Source of the DNA: Thermodesulfatator atlanticus DSM 21156
GTDB taxonomy: Bacteria; Desulfobacterota; Thermodesulfobacteria; Thermodesulfobacteriales; Thermodesulfatatoraceae
DNA length: 64,000 nucleotides
Reading direction: 5' to 3'
NCBI RefSeq assembly: GCF_000421585.1
Contig: NZ_ATXH01000011.1
Span: forward strand, 1-64,000
The notes below the pieces were generated by a model. The model did not search any database. It had not been told where the DNA came from and saw only the letters and a program-made list of their open reading frames with translations. Numbering within the stretch: the stretch's first letter is position 1; each line of letters starts with the position of its first letter. Position numbers and translations under genes: made by a program. This document shows, in pieces, positions 50,605-59,773 of the stretch.

Positions 50605-52002
50605 ATGGAGCCACAGAAACTGCTTAGCTCTATTCCTGCGGTTAACGACATAATTCACTATCTGGCTGCGAATTATCCCAAGACACCCGACTCGCTTTTA
50701 TCTCTAGTGGCCCGTGAAGCTGCCCAAAAAATAAGAGAAGAGGTCCTTGCCGGTGAGCGTTTATCGTTAAAACGTGAAGACGTTTTTGAACTTGCCTCAG
50801 CAATATTAGAACGCAAATTACAACCAAGCCTGAGACGCGTAGTAAACGCCACGGGCGTAGTTATTCACACGAATTTAGGTCGCTCTCCCTTAGCGCGTGA
50901 GGTAATGGAAGCCATTTCTGAAATCTCCGTTTACTATTCCAACTTGGAATACGATCTGGCTTCGGGCAAGCGAGGGAGCCGCTACGTACACGTGGAAGAA
51001 ATCGTACGAGAACTCACCGGGGCTGAAGGCGCCTTAGTGGTTAACAATAACGCTTCGGCGGTGCTCATCACTTTAAACACTTTGGCCCTGGGCAAAGAAG
51101 TTATTGTTTCTCGCGGAGAACTGGTTGAAATCGGGGGCTCTTTCCGTATTCCAGATGTCATGGCAAGATCTGGAGCTATTTTAAGGGAAGTTGGCGCCAC
51201 TAACCGCACCCATCTTAGGGATTATGAAGCCGCTATTAACGAGAACACGGCTCTTCTTCTAAAAGTCCACAAAAGTAACTATGCCATGCTCGGCTTTACT
51301 AAAGAGGTCTCAGGTAAAGAACTCGTCAGCCTGGGGCAAAAATATGGCCTTCCAGTAGCCGAAGACCTTGGAAGCGGCTGCTTTGTTGACTTGTCTCAAT
51401 ATGGTCTTCCCAAGGAACCAACGGTCCAGGAAGTTTTGCTGGCAGGCCTTGATATCGTTACGTTTTCAGGGGATAAACTCCTTGGTGGGCCCCAGGCGGG
51501 CATAATCGTAGGCAAAAAAGAACTGGTAGCAGAGATCCGCAAAAATCCCTTAAACCGTGCAGTAAGAATTGACAAGATGACCATAGCAGGGCTTGAGGCC
51601 ACCTTGAGGCTTTATCGGGACAAAAAAGAGGCCCTTGAGAAGATACCTACGCTACACTTTTTAACCATCCCGCCAGAAGAAATTAAGAAAAAGGCCAGAA
51701 GATTGAAACGGGCCCTTCTCAGGGTTTGCCCTGAAGGGGTTGAAATAAAAATAGTAAAAACTATTTCACGGGTTGGGGGAGGGGCCATGCCCCTTTCAAA
51801 TCCAGCTTCATACGCTATTGCCGTTAATATCCCCAAGGTTTCTGCTTCACGCCTTGAGAAAAAGTTTCGTGATAATACCCCGCCTATTATCGGTCGTATT
51901 GAAGATGAAATGTTTCTCCTTGATATGCGCACGGTCTTCCCTGAGGAAATCCCGATTATGGTAGAGGCATTTCAACGCGTTTTAGGGGATGTCTATGGAT
52001 AA
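50605..52002 (+). CDS. selA: L-seryl-tRNA(Sec) selenium transferase
   Basis: 465 residues, PLP-dependent. 'VVNATGVVIHTNLGRSPLAR', 'VNNNASAVLITLNTLALGKE', 'EDLGSGCFVDLSQYGLPKEP' and the PLP lysine K291 in 'SGDKLLGGPQAG' are diagnostic. It converts Ser-tRNA(Sec) to Sec-tRNA(Sec) with selenophosphate, so the organism should make selenoproteins. selB, selC and selD are not in the window. GCGAGGAGG lies 5 bases before the ATG. It overlaps the next gene by 14 bases. Confidence 0.97.
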   Translation: MEPQKLLSSIPAVNDIIHYLAANYPKTPDSLLSLVAREAAQKIREEVLAGERLSLKREDVFELASAILERKLQPSLRRVVNATGVVIHTNLGRSPLAREVMEAISEISVYYSNLEYDLASGKRGSRYVHVEEIVRELTGAEGALVVNNNASAVLITLNTLALGKEVIVSRGELVEIGGSFRIPDVMARSGAILREVGATNRTHLRDYEAAINENTALLLKVHKSNYAMLGFTKEVSGKELVSLGQKYGLPVAEDLGSGCFVDLSQYGLPKEPTVQEVLLAGLDIVTFSGDKLLGGPQAGIIVGKKELVAEIRKNPLNRAVRIDKMTIAGLEATLRLYRDKKEALEKIPTLHFLTIPPEEIKKKARRLKRALLRVCPEGVEIKIVKTISRVGGGAMPLSNPASYAIAVNIPKVSASRLEKKFRDNTPPIIGRIEDEMFLLDMRTVFPEEIPIMVEAFQRVLGDVYG

Positions 52003-53521
52003 CCCGTCTTCATGGGCCCTTGAAAAGATTTTTCCTTTGTTGGAGGAGACCGTCTCTCCTCTTCTTCCCGTTGAGTTTTCGGTGTCACAGGCAAAAAGTC
52101 CTTATCCGTTAAGAGTGAAGGGAAAAACCGTTGCCTATTTCAATTTTGAGGAAGCTTTTCTCCCCGGAGAGTGGAAAAGATTTAAGCCCCTTGTCCTGGC
52201 GTACCTTGAACAGACTTTTAATTTGCTCTTGGAGAAAAAGCTTGTAAACGGCCTTCCAGGGCCTGAAATTCTGGTGCGCGACCTTGAAAAAGGCCCTTTA
52301 TACGGTGTTTTGTTGGCTACTAAACAAAAAGTTTCGCTTGAAAAAGCATACGCACTTTCAAAAAAGGTGTTTTTTATCCCGTCTGATTTTTTTTCAAAGG
52401 GCTTTTTGAAAGCCCTCTGGCAAAAGGGAAGAGATTTTTACGCGCTCAAATGTGTGCTTGAAAACAAAAAAGACCTGGAAAATGCCAAAGAGGCCCTAAA
52501 AATTGTAGCAACTTTTGGTTTTTCTTATTTCACTGAAACTGCTGCTGAAAATTTCCCCTTGGAGGTTTTCTGGCAGCAAAGCAAAAAAATTAAACGCCTG
52601 ACCAAAGAATCCTGCACAAAGACTTTAGCATGGGTAAAAGGGCCTAAGGTTTCACTTATCTGTTTGCGTAAAAAAGCTTTGATTGAACTTTTTGTGGCAG
52701 AAGATGAAGCGCTTTTTTTGCTTGACGGAGAAAAAGAAGAAATCTTTGATTTGCTTAGGTCCTTATCTTTGGTAGCAGGAGTGCGTTTGGCAGGTCCTTC
52801 TGCATTTCCCCTTAAAGAACTTTGGGCTGCCTTTGAGCATGCCAAACGCCTTGGGGGAGAAGAGCCGGTTCTCTTTGAGCCTTATAGTCTCCATGTTTTG
52901 GGCGATGTTTTTGTGGACTTAAAAGACCCTTTTGCGGCACTTAACTGTTATAAGGCCGCAGAGAAAGAGACTCCCCAGCCAGTTGAACTTAAAAATTCCC
53001 TAGCCTACGTGTTTTTTTCTCTTGGTTCGCTGGATGAATGCGAAAAGGCCTTAAAAGAGGCCGTAGGGCTTGCTCCTGAAGATCCCATGTTGCACTACAA
53101 CCTTGGTGTCTTTCGCAAACAACTTGGCAAGGAATATGTGTCTTATTTTAAAAAAGCTTATGAGCTTGATGGTGATAATCCCTTTTTTGCGGAGGCTTAC
53201 GCCGAAGCCCTTTCTGAAGGGGAAAACTGGTCCGAGGTGAAAAAAGTTCTCTCGGGCCTTGAGCTAACTAATAAGGGCAAGTTTCTTTTGGCCAAAGCCT
53301 TGTATGAAACAGGGGCCTTAACTGAAGCCCTTGGCCTTTTTAGAAGCTTGGCAACCGAGGATCCCGAAAATCTTGAAGCAATGGCCTATTTGGCGTTACT
53401 TTACGTGCAACTGAAGGGCGAATATGACGTTGCCGAGGCCCTTTTGCCACGTCTTGAAAAAGAAAAAAGCTTAAATAGCCTTGCTGAAAGTCTTAAAACC
53501 CTTTTGGCGGGAAAGGTATGA
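51989..53521 (+). CDS. TPR-containing protein of the selA operon
   Basis: 510 residues, soluble. The first 290 residues have no family that I recognise; they contain several Lys-rich helices and 'LICLRKKALIELFVAEDEAL'. From about 300 to 500 there are degenerate tetratricopeptide repeats ('LHVLGDVFVDLKDPFAALNC', 'NSLAYVFFSLGSLDECEKAL', 'MLHYNLGVFRKQLG'). Overlaps at both ends, with selA and the hydrolase gene, show tight co-expression, but a role in selenium metabolism is not shown by sequence. Two ATGs six bases apart (51989, 51995) are possible. Confidence 0.7.
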   Translation: MSMDNPSSWALEKIFPLLEETVSPLLPVEFSVSQAKSPYPLRVKGKTVAYFNFEEAFLPGEWKRFKPLVLAYLEQTFNLLLEKKLVNGLPGPEILVRDLEKGPLYGVLLATKQKVSLEKAYALSKKVFFIPSDFFSKGFLKALWQKGRDFYALKCVLENKKDLENAKEALKIVATFGFSYFTETAAENFPLEVFWQQSKKIKRLTKESCTKTLAWVKGPKVSLICLRKKALIELFVAEDEALFLLDGEKEEIFDLLRSLSLVAGVRLAGPSAFPLKELWAAFEHAKRLGGEEPVLFEPYSLHVLGDVFVDLKDPFAALNCYKAAEKETPQPVELKNSLAYVFFSLGSLDECEKALKEAVGLAPEDPMLHYNLGVFRKQLGKEYVSYFKKAYELDGDNPFFAEAYAEALSEGENWSEVKKVLSGLELTNKGKFLLAKALYETGALTEALGLFRSLATEDPENLEAMAYLALLYVQLKGEYDVAEALLPRLEKEKSLNSLAESLKTLLAGKV

Positions 53522-54279
53522 AGCTTACGATTTTAGGATCAGGTACAGGTTGGCCGCGTCTTGAGCGCGGAGCCCCGGCATACCTCCTTGAGATCGCATC
53601 AGAAAAGATCCTCCTTGATATTGGCCCTGGGACCATTCCCAGGTTGCTTAAGCTTGGATTTTTAATTGAAGATATCGACGCCATTTTCTTGAGCCATTTC
53701 CATCCGGATCATGTTACCGATTTGATCCCTTTTCTTTTTGCTACCAGGTATTCCCTTGGCTATTTTCGGCAAAAGCCCTTTCGGCTGGTGGCAGGGGAGG
53801 GGTTTTCTGTTTTTTACCAGGGCTTAAAAAGCGCCTTTGGCCACTGGGTAGAACCCAAAGAAGGGTTCATGTTGTTGGAGGAGCTTTCCACCAGTTGCGA
53901 ATCAGCCTTTTTGAGTCCGCCTTACACTGTGAGGGCAATGCCAGTTGCGCACAAGCCAGAAAGCTTGGCGTATCGCTTTGAGCATGAGGGCAAAAGTCTT
54001 GTTTATTCCGGGGACACCGATTTTTGTAAAAACATTATTGAGCTTGCCAAAGAGGCTGAGGTGTTGATTCTTGAGTGTTCTTTTCCTGAGGGGATGAAAG
54101 TCAAAGGTCACCTAACCCCTTCACTTTGCGGCCAGATTGCAGGCAGTGCCAGGGTAAAAAAACTCGTACTATCCCATCTTTATCCGCCGTGTGATGAGGC
54201 CGATCTCTTAACCCCCTGTCAAAAATACTTTTCAGGCGAAATTATCGTGGCAAAAGACTTCTTAAGCCTTGAAATTTAG
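53518..54279 (+). CDS. Metallo-beta-lactamase-fold hydrolase (RNase Z-like)
   Basis: 253 residues. 'LTILGSGTGWPRLERGAPAY' opens the fold in the RNase Z/ElaC style; the metal motif HFHPDH is at 60-65; 'YSGDTDFCKNIIELAKEA' supplies the bridging Asp and 'HLTPSLCGQIA' and 'LSHLYPP' later His ligands. It could be a tRNA 3' processing or phosphodiesterase-like enzyme; it is shorter than true RNase Z and lacks a clear flexible arm. It overlaps the TPR gene by 4 bases and the converging amphi-Trp gene by 4 bases. Confidence 0.85.
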   Translation: MKLTILGSGTGWPRLERGAPAYLLEIASEKILLDIGPGTIPRLLKLGFLIEDIDAIFLSHFHPDHVTDLIPFLFATRYSLGYFRQKPFRLVAGEGFSVFYQGLKSAFGHWVEPKEGFMLLEELSTSCESAFLSPPYTVRAMPVAHKPESLAYRFEHEGKSLVYSGDTDFCKNIIELAKEAEVLILECSFPEGMKVKGHLTPSLCGQIAGSARVKKLVLSHLYPPCDEADLLTPCQKYFSGEIIVAKDFLSLEI

Positions 54280-54545
54280 CCAAGTGTTAACGGACCTTCC
54301 TGGTCTCCTTCGCGCCATTCGATCTCTACTTCCAAAGAATATTTTGTCTTGTGCCCCTTTATTTTTTGTTCGGCTTTTATTTCAAGGACAACGTTTGCCG
54401 GGATGGTAAGGGCTATTTCTTCGCTCCCTTTGCGCAAAATAACTTTGCCTTCGGTTAGTTTGTCAGCAAGGGCCCGCAAAAAATCAGCTACTTCAGCAAG
54501 CGATTTGGGTTCTTCAGTTTTGAAAAGAATTTTTTCTTCAGCCAT
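54276..54545 (-). CDS. Amphi-Trp domain protein
   Basis: 89 residues. 'EEPKSLAEVADFLRALADKL' followed by 'GKVILRKGSEEIALTIPANV', 'LEIKAEQKI' and 'YSLEVEIEW' match the small amphi-Trp domain found in bacteria and archaea. Function unknown; it is often found alone or near stress genes. The start has AGGAT before it. It lies beside the palindromic element copy J. Confidence 0.75.
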   Translation of the reverse strand: MAEEKILFKTEEPKSLAEVADFLRALADKLTEGKVILRKGSEEIALTIPANVVLEIKAEQKIKGHKTKYSLEVEIEWREGDQEGPLTLG

Positions 54546-54566
54546 GACATCCTCTTTTTTTATTTT

Positions 54567-54605
54567 GGATCCGTTTTTTTCGAAACGAAAAATAGGATCG
54601 GATCC
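54567..54605. repeat. Palindromic element, copy J (shortened)
   Basis: 'GGATCCGTTTTTTTCGAAAC' with 'GAAAAATAGGATCGGATCC' (to 54605). The arms are shortened by a few bases on the left. It lies directly 5' of the amphi-Trp gene in a divergent gap. Confidence 0.75.
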
Positions 54606-54790
54606 TAGGTTTCATCGCGAGGCGACTTGTACCCCCGCGCGTTCTCATGGGATTGCTTCTCTTCGCTCGCAATGACTATGTTCAAGATGTCATCTGTCTT
54701 GTGCTACTGGTAATATACCAAGAAGACTTAACGTTATCATCAATGAAATTTAGCTTTCCGATTTTCGTTTCGAAAAATGGAACGAATCCC
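54606..54790. repeat. GATTGCTTCGCTCGCAATGAC-type repeat and degenerate palindromic copy K
   Basis: 'GGGATTGCTTCTCTTCGCTC' with 'GCAATGACTATG' (54652-54680) resembles a repeat common in many bacterial genomes. At 54756-54790 'TTCCGATTTTCGTTTCG' and 'AAAAATGGAACGAATCC' are a degraded member of the palindromic family. No gene is seen between 54546 and 54875. Confidence 0.5.
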
Positions 54791-54875
54791 CTTTTAACGC
54801 GTATATCGACATTTTTTGTTGACAAAAAAGTTTTTTTTTCGTTTAAAGGGGCCTAAAAACCTAAAAGGAGGAGCT

Positions 54876-56117
54876 ATGAGGTTACGGGAGGGTGCATTAG
54901 CTTTTTTCTTGTTACTGGCGTTTGCGGCCACGGGTTTTGCTGCGGGCTTTCAGCTTTTTAACGAAGGCTCTGCAAGGGTTATGGGGTTAGGGGCTGCGGT
55001 TACCGCCCGCACTGATATGGTTGAGTCTGCCTGGTATAATCCCTCAGCAGCGGCTTTTTTCAAATCTCCTGAAGTTCTTGTGGGGTCTGCTCTCGTTAAG
55101 CCTTCTATTTCATACAAGGCCGACTCCGGCGCAGAGTATGACATGAAAAAAAGAGTTCATCCTTTGCCGTTTTTTTATGCTATTTACCCGGTTGATGAGC
55201 GCCTTTCTTTTAGTTTTTCTTTCAATCTTCCCTATGGGCTTACTACTGACTGGGATGATGATTGGCCGGGAAGGTATGATGCGGATTATACCAGCCTTAA
55301 AACCTTCTTTTTTGTGCCGTCAGTTGCCATCAAAATAAACGATAAGATGTCTCTTTCAGTTGGCCCTCAGATCGTTTATGCCGATGCTGAAATGGAAAGG
55401 GCCATACTTACCCCTCTTGGAGACGTACGCATGAATATGTCTGGGGATGATTTATCAGGTGGCTGGCTGGTTTCTTTCACTTTTAAGCCCTGGGAACACA
55501 CCACCTTTGCCGTGATTTATCGTTCTGAAATAGAACTAGACCTTGAGGGAAATGTAAAGTATTCAAATGTTCCGTCTCTTTTGGCTTCTCGTTTCAAAAA
55601 TGGAGATGGTGCTGTTTATTTAACGCTTCCTGACACTATTTCCTTTGGAGTAGCTACGACTATTTTCCCAAAATGGACCTTGAGCGCAGACATCCTGTGG
55701 AGTGGGTGGTCTGCCTATGATGAATTGAAATTTACTTTTGAGTATGCCCCAGGGACAGGAACCCCAGGAGAGCAAATCCAGCCCAAAAATTGGCATGATA
55801 AGCTTGCGCTGCGTTTAGGGGCAGAGTACGAACTTGCGCCCAAATGGCGCCTTCGTCTGGGCTATGTGTATGATCCTTCGCCCATTGACTACTATACCCG
55901 TGGGCCAGAGCTTCCCACTGATGACCGGCAGCTTTTCAACATTGGCCTTGGCTATCAAAAAGAAAACCTGAGCATCAACTTTACCTATACTTACCTGATT
56001 ATGGAAGACGCCCCGGTGCCCCCTGCAGGATCTCCTGGTAACGAATACGGAAACTTGTCAGGTCACTACGAAGGTGATACCCACATCTTTGGGTTTGACG
56101 TAAGCTATCGTTTCTAA
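54876..56117 (+). CDS. Outer-membrane porin, FadL/OmpP1/TodX family
   Basis: 413 residues from ATG 54876 (AAAGGAGGAGCT upstream; the longer open frame has no ribosome site). The Sec signal ends 'ATGFAAG'. The mature N-terminus 'FQLFNEGSARVMGLGAAVTA' with 'ESAWYNPSAAAF' is the FadL signature (the hatch region with the NPA-like motif). The remainder is a beta barrel of alternating strands ending in aromatic 'FGFDVSYRF', the outer-membrane insertion signal. It should admit hydrophobic compounds such as long-chain fatty acids. No fad genes are near; a strong terminator follows. Confidence 0.92.
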   Translation: MRLREGALAFFLLLAFAATGFAAGFQLFNEGSARVMGLGAAVTARTDMVESAWYNPSAAAFFKSPEVLVGSALVKPSISYKADSGAEYDMKKRVHPLPFFYAIYPVDERLSFSFSFNLPYGLTTDWDDDWPGRYDADYTSLKTFFFVPSVAIKINDKMSLSVGPQIVYADAEMERAILTPLGDVRMNMSGDDLSGGWLVSFTFKPWEHTTFAVIYRSEIELDLEGNVKYSNVPSLLASRFKNGDGAVYLTLPDTISFGVATTIFPKWTLSADILWSGWSAYDELKFTFEYAPGTGTPGEQIQPKNWHDKLALRLGAEYELAPKWRLRLGYVYDPSPIDYYTRGPELPTDDRQLFNIGLGYQKENLSINFTYTYLIMEDAPVPPAGSPGNEYGNLSGHYEGDTHIFGFDVSYRF

Positions 56118-56121
56118 ACTT

Positions 56122-56154
56122 AAAAGGCCTGTCGCACGGCAGGCCTTTATTTTA
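56122..56154 (+). terminator. Intrinsic terminator after the porin gene
   Basis: AAAGGCCTGTC, loop GCAC, GGCAGGCCTTT, then ATTTTAG: an 11-bp stem (with one G-T pair) and a T-rich tail, 5 bases after the stop codon. Confidence 0.87.
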
Positions 56155-56159
56155 GCTAT

Positions 56160-56275
56160 TCCTTCTTTGTCATTCTGAACCGCAGGCGAATAATCCACCA
56201 ATCGATTTGTGGATGCTTCGGGCTCTTTGTGCCCTCAGCATAACAAAATAGGTGTCATCCTGAGCTGTTAGCGAA
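56160..56275. repeat. Dispersed CATTCTGAA/GAATAATCC repeat
   Basis: 'TTTGTCATTCTGAACCGCAG', 'AATCCACCAATCGA', 'TTTGTGGATGCTTCGG', 'CCCTCAGCATAACA' and then 'GTCATCCTGAGCTGTTAGCG': the closest copy to 362-482. Confidence 0.65.
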
Positions 56276-56310
56276 GGATTCAATTTTTAAATGCCAGGCG
56301 CCAAGTCCCT

Positions 56311-56319
56311 TGCTATAAT
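56311..56319 (+). promoter_or_regulatory. Candidate extended -10 promoter of galE
   Basis: TGCTATAAT (56311-56319) is a consensus extended -10 (TGN-TATAAT) with no clear -35. It lies about 50 bases before the galE start. Confidence 0.5.
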
Positions 56320-56370
56320 AGAAAAAATCCACGGAAGTGTCCCCTCACTTCCAGAAATCAGGGAGACTTT

Positions 56371-57351
56371 ATGGCCAAAAAGATTTTGGTAACCGGTGGG
56401 GCAGGCTATATCGGCTCACACGTGGTTAAGCTCCTTGATGAAAAGGGCTTTGAGCCAGTTATTGTTGACAATCTTTCGGCAGGGCATCGTGACGCGGTTC
56501 TTGCGGGAGACCTCTTTGTAGAGGACCTACGCGATAAAGAGATAATAGACAAGCTTTTTGATGCAGAGGAACCACTCGCTGTGATGCATTTTGCCGCTTA
56601 CATCGTGGTGCCAGAAAGTGTTTCAGACCCGCTTAAATACTATGAAAACAATCTTTCTGCCACCATTAATCTCCTTCAAATAGCAGCGAAACATAAAGTC
56701 TCAGCCTTTATTTTTTCTTCAAGCGCCGCGGTATATGGCATTCCCCAGGAAGTCCCCATTCCTGAAGATCATCCCGTCTTACCCATTAACCCTTACGGGC
56801 AAAGTAAGGCGGTGGTGGAACAAATGCTTTCGGATTGTGCTAAAGCTTACGGTCTTCCCTACGTGTCCCTGCGGTATTTCAATGCTGCGGGAGCAGATCC
56901 CTCTGGAATGATTGGCGAGGCCCATGATCCTGAAACCCATCTCATCCCCCTTCTTTTGCAAACCGCCCTTGGTAAGCGTTTGAAGTTTTTCCTTTACGGT
57001 ACTGATTACGACACCCCAGACGGCACCTGTATCAGGGACTTTATCCACGTGAACGACCTTGCGCAGGTTCACCTCCTTGCCCTTGAGCATCTTTTGAACG
57101 GTGGAAAGAGCCTGGTGCTCAATTGTGGCTACGGCCATGGCTATTCGGTAAAAGAAGTCCTGGAAGAAACCGAAAGAGTCACCGGGCAAAAAATCCCCTA
57201 CGAGGTCAAAGATAGACGTCCTGGCGATCCCCCGGTGCTCGTGGCCAGGACCGACAAAGCCAGAGAAATCCTTGGGTTTAAGCCTGAGTTCGACGACCTT
57301 TCGCTTATTATTGAGACCGCCTGGCACTGGGAGAAAAACCGCCGCTATTAG
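56371..57351 (+). CDS. galE: UDP-glucose 4-epimerase
   Basis: 326 residues. NAD-binding loop GGAGYIGSH (8-16), 'DNLSAGHRDAV', 'VMHFAAYIVVPESV', catalytic Y142xxxK146 in 'YGQSK', and 'SLRYFNAAGADPSG' with 'GTCIRDFIHVNDLA', all typical of GalE. It interconverts UDP-glucose and UDP-galactose for surface polysaccharide. GGGAG precedes the ATG. Its stop overlaps that of the converging TIGR03790 gene by 4 bases. Confidence 0.96.
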   Translation: MAKKILVTGGAGYIGSHVVKLLDEKGFEPVIVDNLSAGHRDAVLAGDLFVEDLRDKEIIDKLFDAEEPLAVMHFAAYIVVPESVSDPLKYYENNLSATINLLQIAAKHKVSAFIFSSSAAVYGIPQEVPIPEDHPVLPINPYGQSKAVVEQMLSDCAKAYGLPYVSLRYFNAAGADPSGMIGEAHDPETHLIPLLLQTALGKRLKFFLYGTDYDTPDGTCIRDFIHVNDLAQVHLLALEHLLNGGKSLVLNCGYGHGYSVKEVLEETERVTGQKIPYEVKDRRPGDPPVLVARTDKAREILGFKPEFDDLSLIIETAWHWEKNRRY

Positions 57352-59066
57352 TTTTTAAACCTTGGCCAAAGCTCCACAAGCTCTGGCATGGAAAGTATTT
57401 TTTGGCGGATGTGTTGTGCGCGGTCTTTATTTCCACAAGCTTTGAGGGCCTGGTAAAGATCTGGATAAAAGCCCCAGGCATCCGGCTTTAGAGCAATTGC
57501 TTTTTCTATGAGAGGGATGGTCTTTCCACAGGCGCCTCTGGCAAGTTCGATTTTTCCGAGCAAAAAAAGCCCTGTTGCCGAATTAAGAGGCCCGCTCATC
57601 AGGATCTTTTCTGCTTGTTTGTATTTCTTTTCCCTAAAAAGGATAAAAGCTGAGATAATGCGGGCTTCTTCAGCCGTATCTTCCCTTAAAAATCTCAAAA
57701 CTTTAGGCATCATGTGTTTTTTTTCGGCGATCACAAAGAGTAATTGATAAGCCCCCTCAGGAAGTTTTTCTCTTTTTTCTTTCAATTTCTTTAGCCTTTT
57801 CAACGCCCGTTCTGGGAATCCAAGGTGAAGGTCTATCTTGGCAAGAAAAAGATAGTCCTTGCTTTTTTGGGCCTTTTCAAAGGCGGCCTTACGCTTGGCA
57901 AACCAGTTTTCATAAGGGCTATGGTCAACTTCCAAATTGCCAAGATGGGCAAGGGGGTCCCCTATGACCACCGTTTGCCAGCTGAGATATGCAAGGGACC
58001 GGTAATAGGCTTCTGCAAGGGTTTTTCCTTTTAGGTAGGCGGGGAAAAGCAAGTTTGGCCTGGCACAGGCTGAAAGATAAGGCTCATAGGCGTTTCCTGA
58101 AACTCCGGTAATGCCCAGGCGAATTAAGTCACCGATTAGCGATTGAGGGGAGCCTCCGTGGAGTTTGTGTTTTGCATGCCAGGGAGCCCCCACTTCCCAC
58201 CCAGGAGGTGGTTCAACAAAAGTGCGGGCGCTTGTGCTCACGTAGGTAACGCCTATGGCACCAGGTAAAAATTTGAAAAATAGCTTACGATCCCGGGGAT
58301 AATTCGGATCATTGGAACCCCAGGAGGCATAGCCTATCACCCGCTCACCTGAGACAAGAAAAGCCGAATCAAAAGAAGCCTCAAGCTTAAGCCCTGGAAA
58401 ATTTTTAAGGAGAAGATAGGCGGCGTGAAGCCAGTTGTCCCCTGGGGCAGCAGGGCCGTCTTTGGCATCAAGCACAAGTGTAAAAGGAGGCCGGGTTTTC
58501 CTTGCCTTTTGTGCGCGGGTTATCAAGGCCCGTATGTCTTTTTCCTGGTAACCATCAAGGCGGGTTACCAGATAAAAATCATAGCGATCGTGTTCAAAGG
58601 GTTGGTCAAGGGGGCTCCTGAAATAGGGGTTTTTAATCCAGCCCGAGAGACGATAAGGCCCAAAGAGCATTTTCCGGTAAAGAAGCGTAAGCTCTGAGTC
58701 AACAGAAGAGGCCTTGCCGTTTTGTCCGATAGAGCCCCTTATCTTGTGCGGGACATCTGGCATGAGCAAAATCACAAGTATTTTATCTTGCATTTGGTGC
58801 CTGCGGATGTAGCTTGCCACAGGCTTTTCCAGAAATCTCAGATAAATCGGCCGGTCTATTTCTTCACGCAAAGGAAGCTTAAGGAAAAGCACGTTTTCTT
58901 GGGGGATTTTGCGTACCTGCTGGTAAAGAGCGGTTATGCGCCGTGAGATCGGGCTTTTTTCATTGGCCACTATCAAAATGCGTTCAGGGGTTATTTTCGT
59001 GACAAGGGAAAAACAAAGGGCAGGGTATAGCCAGCATAAGCTTAAGGCCAGGATAAAAACTCTCAT
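57348..59066 (-). CDS. TIGR03790-like secreted protein with TPR-like C-terminus
   Basis: 572 residues from ATG 59066. A signal peptide covers about 1-21 ('VFILALSLCWLYPALCFS'). The family pattern is seen in 'ITPERILIVANEKSPISRRI', 'LYQQVRKIPQENVLFLKLP', 'VPHKIRGSIGQNGKASSVDS' and 'GYASWGSNDPNY'. From about residue 395 helical repeats resembling TPRs follow ('LFLAKIDLHLGFPERALKRL'). TIGR03790 proteins are found in varied bacteria; their function is unknown. The ATG overlaps the sfsA stop as ATGA, so it is the last gene of the lpxK operon. Confidence 0.8.
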   Translation of the reverse strand: MRVFILALSLCWLYPALCFSLVTKITPERILIVANEKSPISRRITALYQQVRKIPQENVLFLKLPLREEIDRPIYLRFLEKPVASYIRRHQMQDKILVILLMPDVPHKIRGSIGQNGKASSVDSELTLLYRKMLFGPYRLSGWIKNPYFRSPLDQPFEHDRYDFYLVTRLDGYQEKDIRALITRAQKARKTRPPFTLVLDAKDGPAAPGDNWLHAAYLLLKNFPGLKLEASFDSAFLVSGERVIGYASWGSNDPNYPRDRKLFFKFLPGAIGVTYVSTSARTFVEPPPGWEVGAPWHAKHKLHGGSPQSLIGDLIRLGITGVSGNAYEPYLSACARPNLLFPAYLKGKTLAEAYYRSLAYLSWQTVVIGDPLAHLGNLEVDHSPYENWFAKRKAAFEKAQKSKDYLFLAKIDLHLGFPERALKRLKKLKEKREKLPEGAYQLLFVIAEKKHMMPKVLRFLREDTAEEARIISAFILFREKKYKQAEKILMSGPLNSATGLFLLGKIELARGACGKTIPLIEKAIALKPDAWGFYPDLYQALKACGNKDRAQHIRQKILSMPELVELWPRFKN

Positions 59067-59773
59067 GGCGTAAAATCGCAAAGTGGTAAACTCCCCTTAA
59101 AAAATATTTTCTCCCAATTATATGCCAATTGATGGATGTAGAGCTCAACACCAGCGGCAAGGGCTTCTTTAAAAAGTTTTGCGAACTTGGAGTCGATTTC
59201 GTGAGCGGGCCTGAAACATTTAGCCTCTGGCCTGAAGACCAGAATCCAAAGACAGGCCCTTACGCCTTTTTCTCTTAATGCGATGAGGTGTTTTAAATGC
59301 TTTTGCCCTCTGGTGGTGGGCGCATCTGGAAAGAGCGCCACTTCTTCTTTGGCCCAGGTGCAGCTTTTAATCTCCACGAAAAGTTTGTCTTCATCCTTGA
59401 AATGTAAAAGATAATCCAGGCGGCCGTTATCAAACCTGGGCTCGGCTTCGTATTTTAAAAGGCCGGGGAATATTTTTTCGCCAAGGCGCTCAAGAAGGGC
59501 CCCTGACAGACGCCGATGGTATCCTGAGTTAGTGAAAATCCAGTTTCCCTTTACCTTACCTGCCAGGAGAGAATACTTGGTCTTGCGGTTTTTAGCGTTA
59601 GCTCTTTTTAGCAATACGCGGTTTCCAGGAATGAGCACGTCAGGGAGCCTTCCTGGGTCATGCACGTGAGCTTCTACGATTTTGTGGCCTACCTTTACCA
59701 GGCCTAAGAAGCGATTTGGCCTTTTGATGAAAGTACCTTCAAGGTCTGCCCTAATTTCAAAGACTGGCAGCAT
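59063..59773 (-). CDS. sfsA: SfsA family protein
   Basis: 236 residues from ATG 59773 (a longer frame reaches 59803). 'GTFIKRPNRFLGLVKV' and 'AHVHDPGRLPDVLIPGNRVL' are the N-terminal signature, 'EPRFDNGRLDYLL' and 'FVEIKSCTWA' form the PD-(D/E)XK-like site, and 'FPDAPTTRGQKHLKHLIAL' follows. E. coli SfsA affects maltose metabolism and binds DNA; later work suggests a nuclease fold. The gene overlaps the end of lpxK by 17 bases. Confidence 0.94.
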   Translation of the reverse strand: MLPVFEIRADLEGTFIKRPNRFLGLVKVGHKIVEAHVHDPGRLPDVLIPGNRVLLKRANAKNRKTKYSLLAGKVKGNWIFTNSGYHRRLSGALLERLGEKIFPGLLKYEAEPRFDNGRLDYLLHFKDEDKLFVEIKSCTWAKEEVALFPDAPTTRGQKHLKHLIALREKGVRACLWILVFRPEAKCFRPAHEIDSKFAKLFKEALAAGVELYIHQLAYNWEKIFFKGSLPLCDFTP

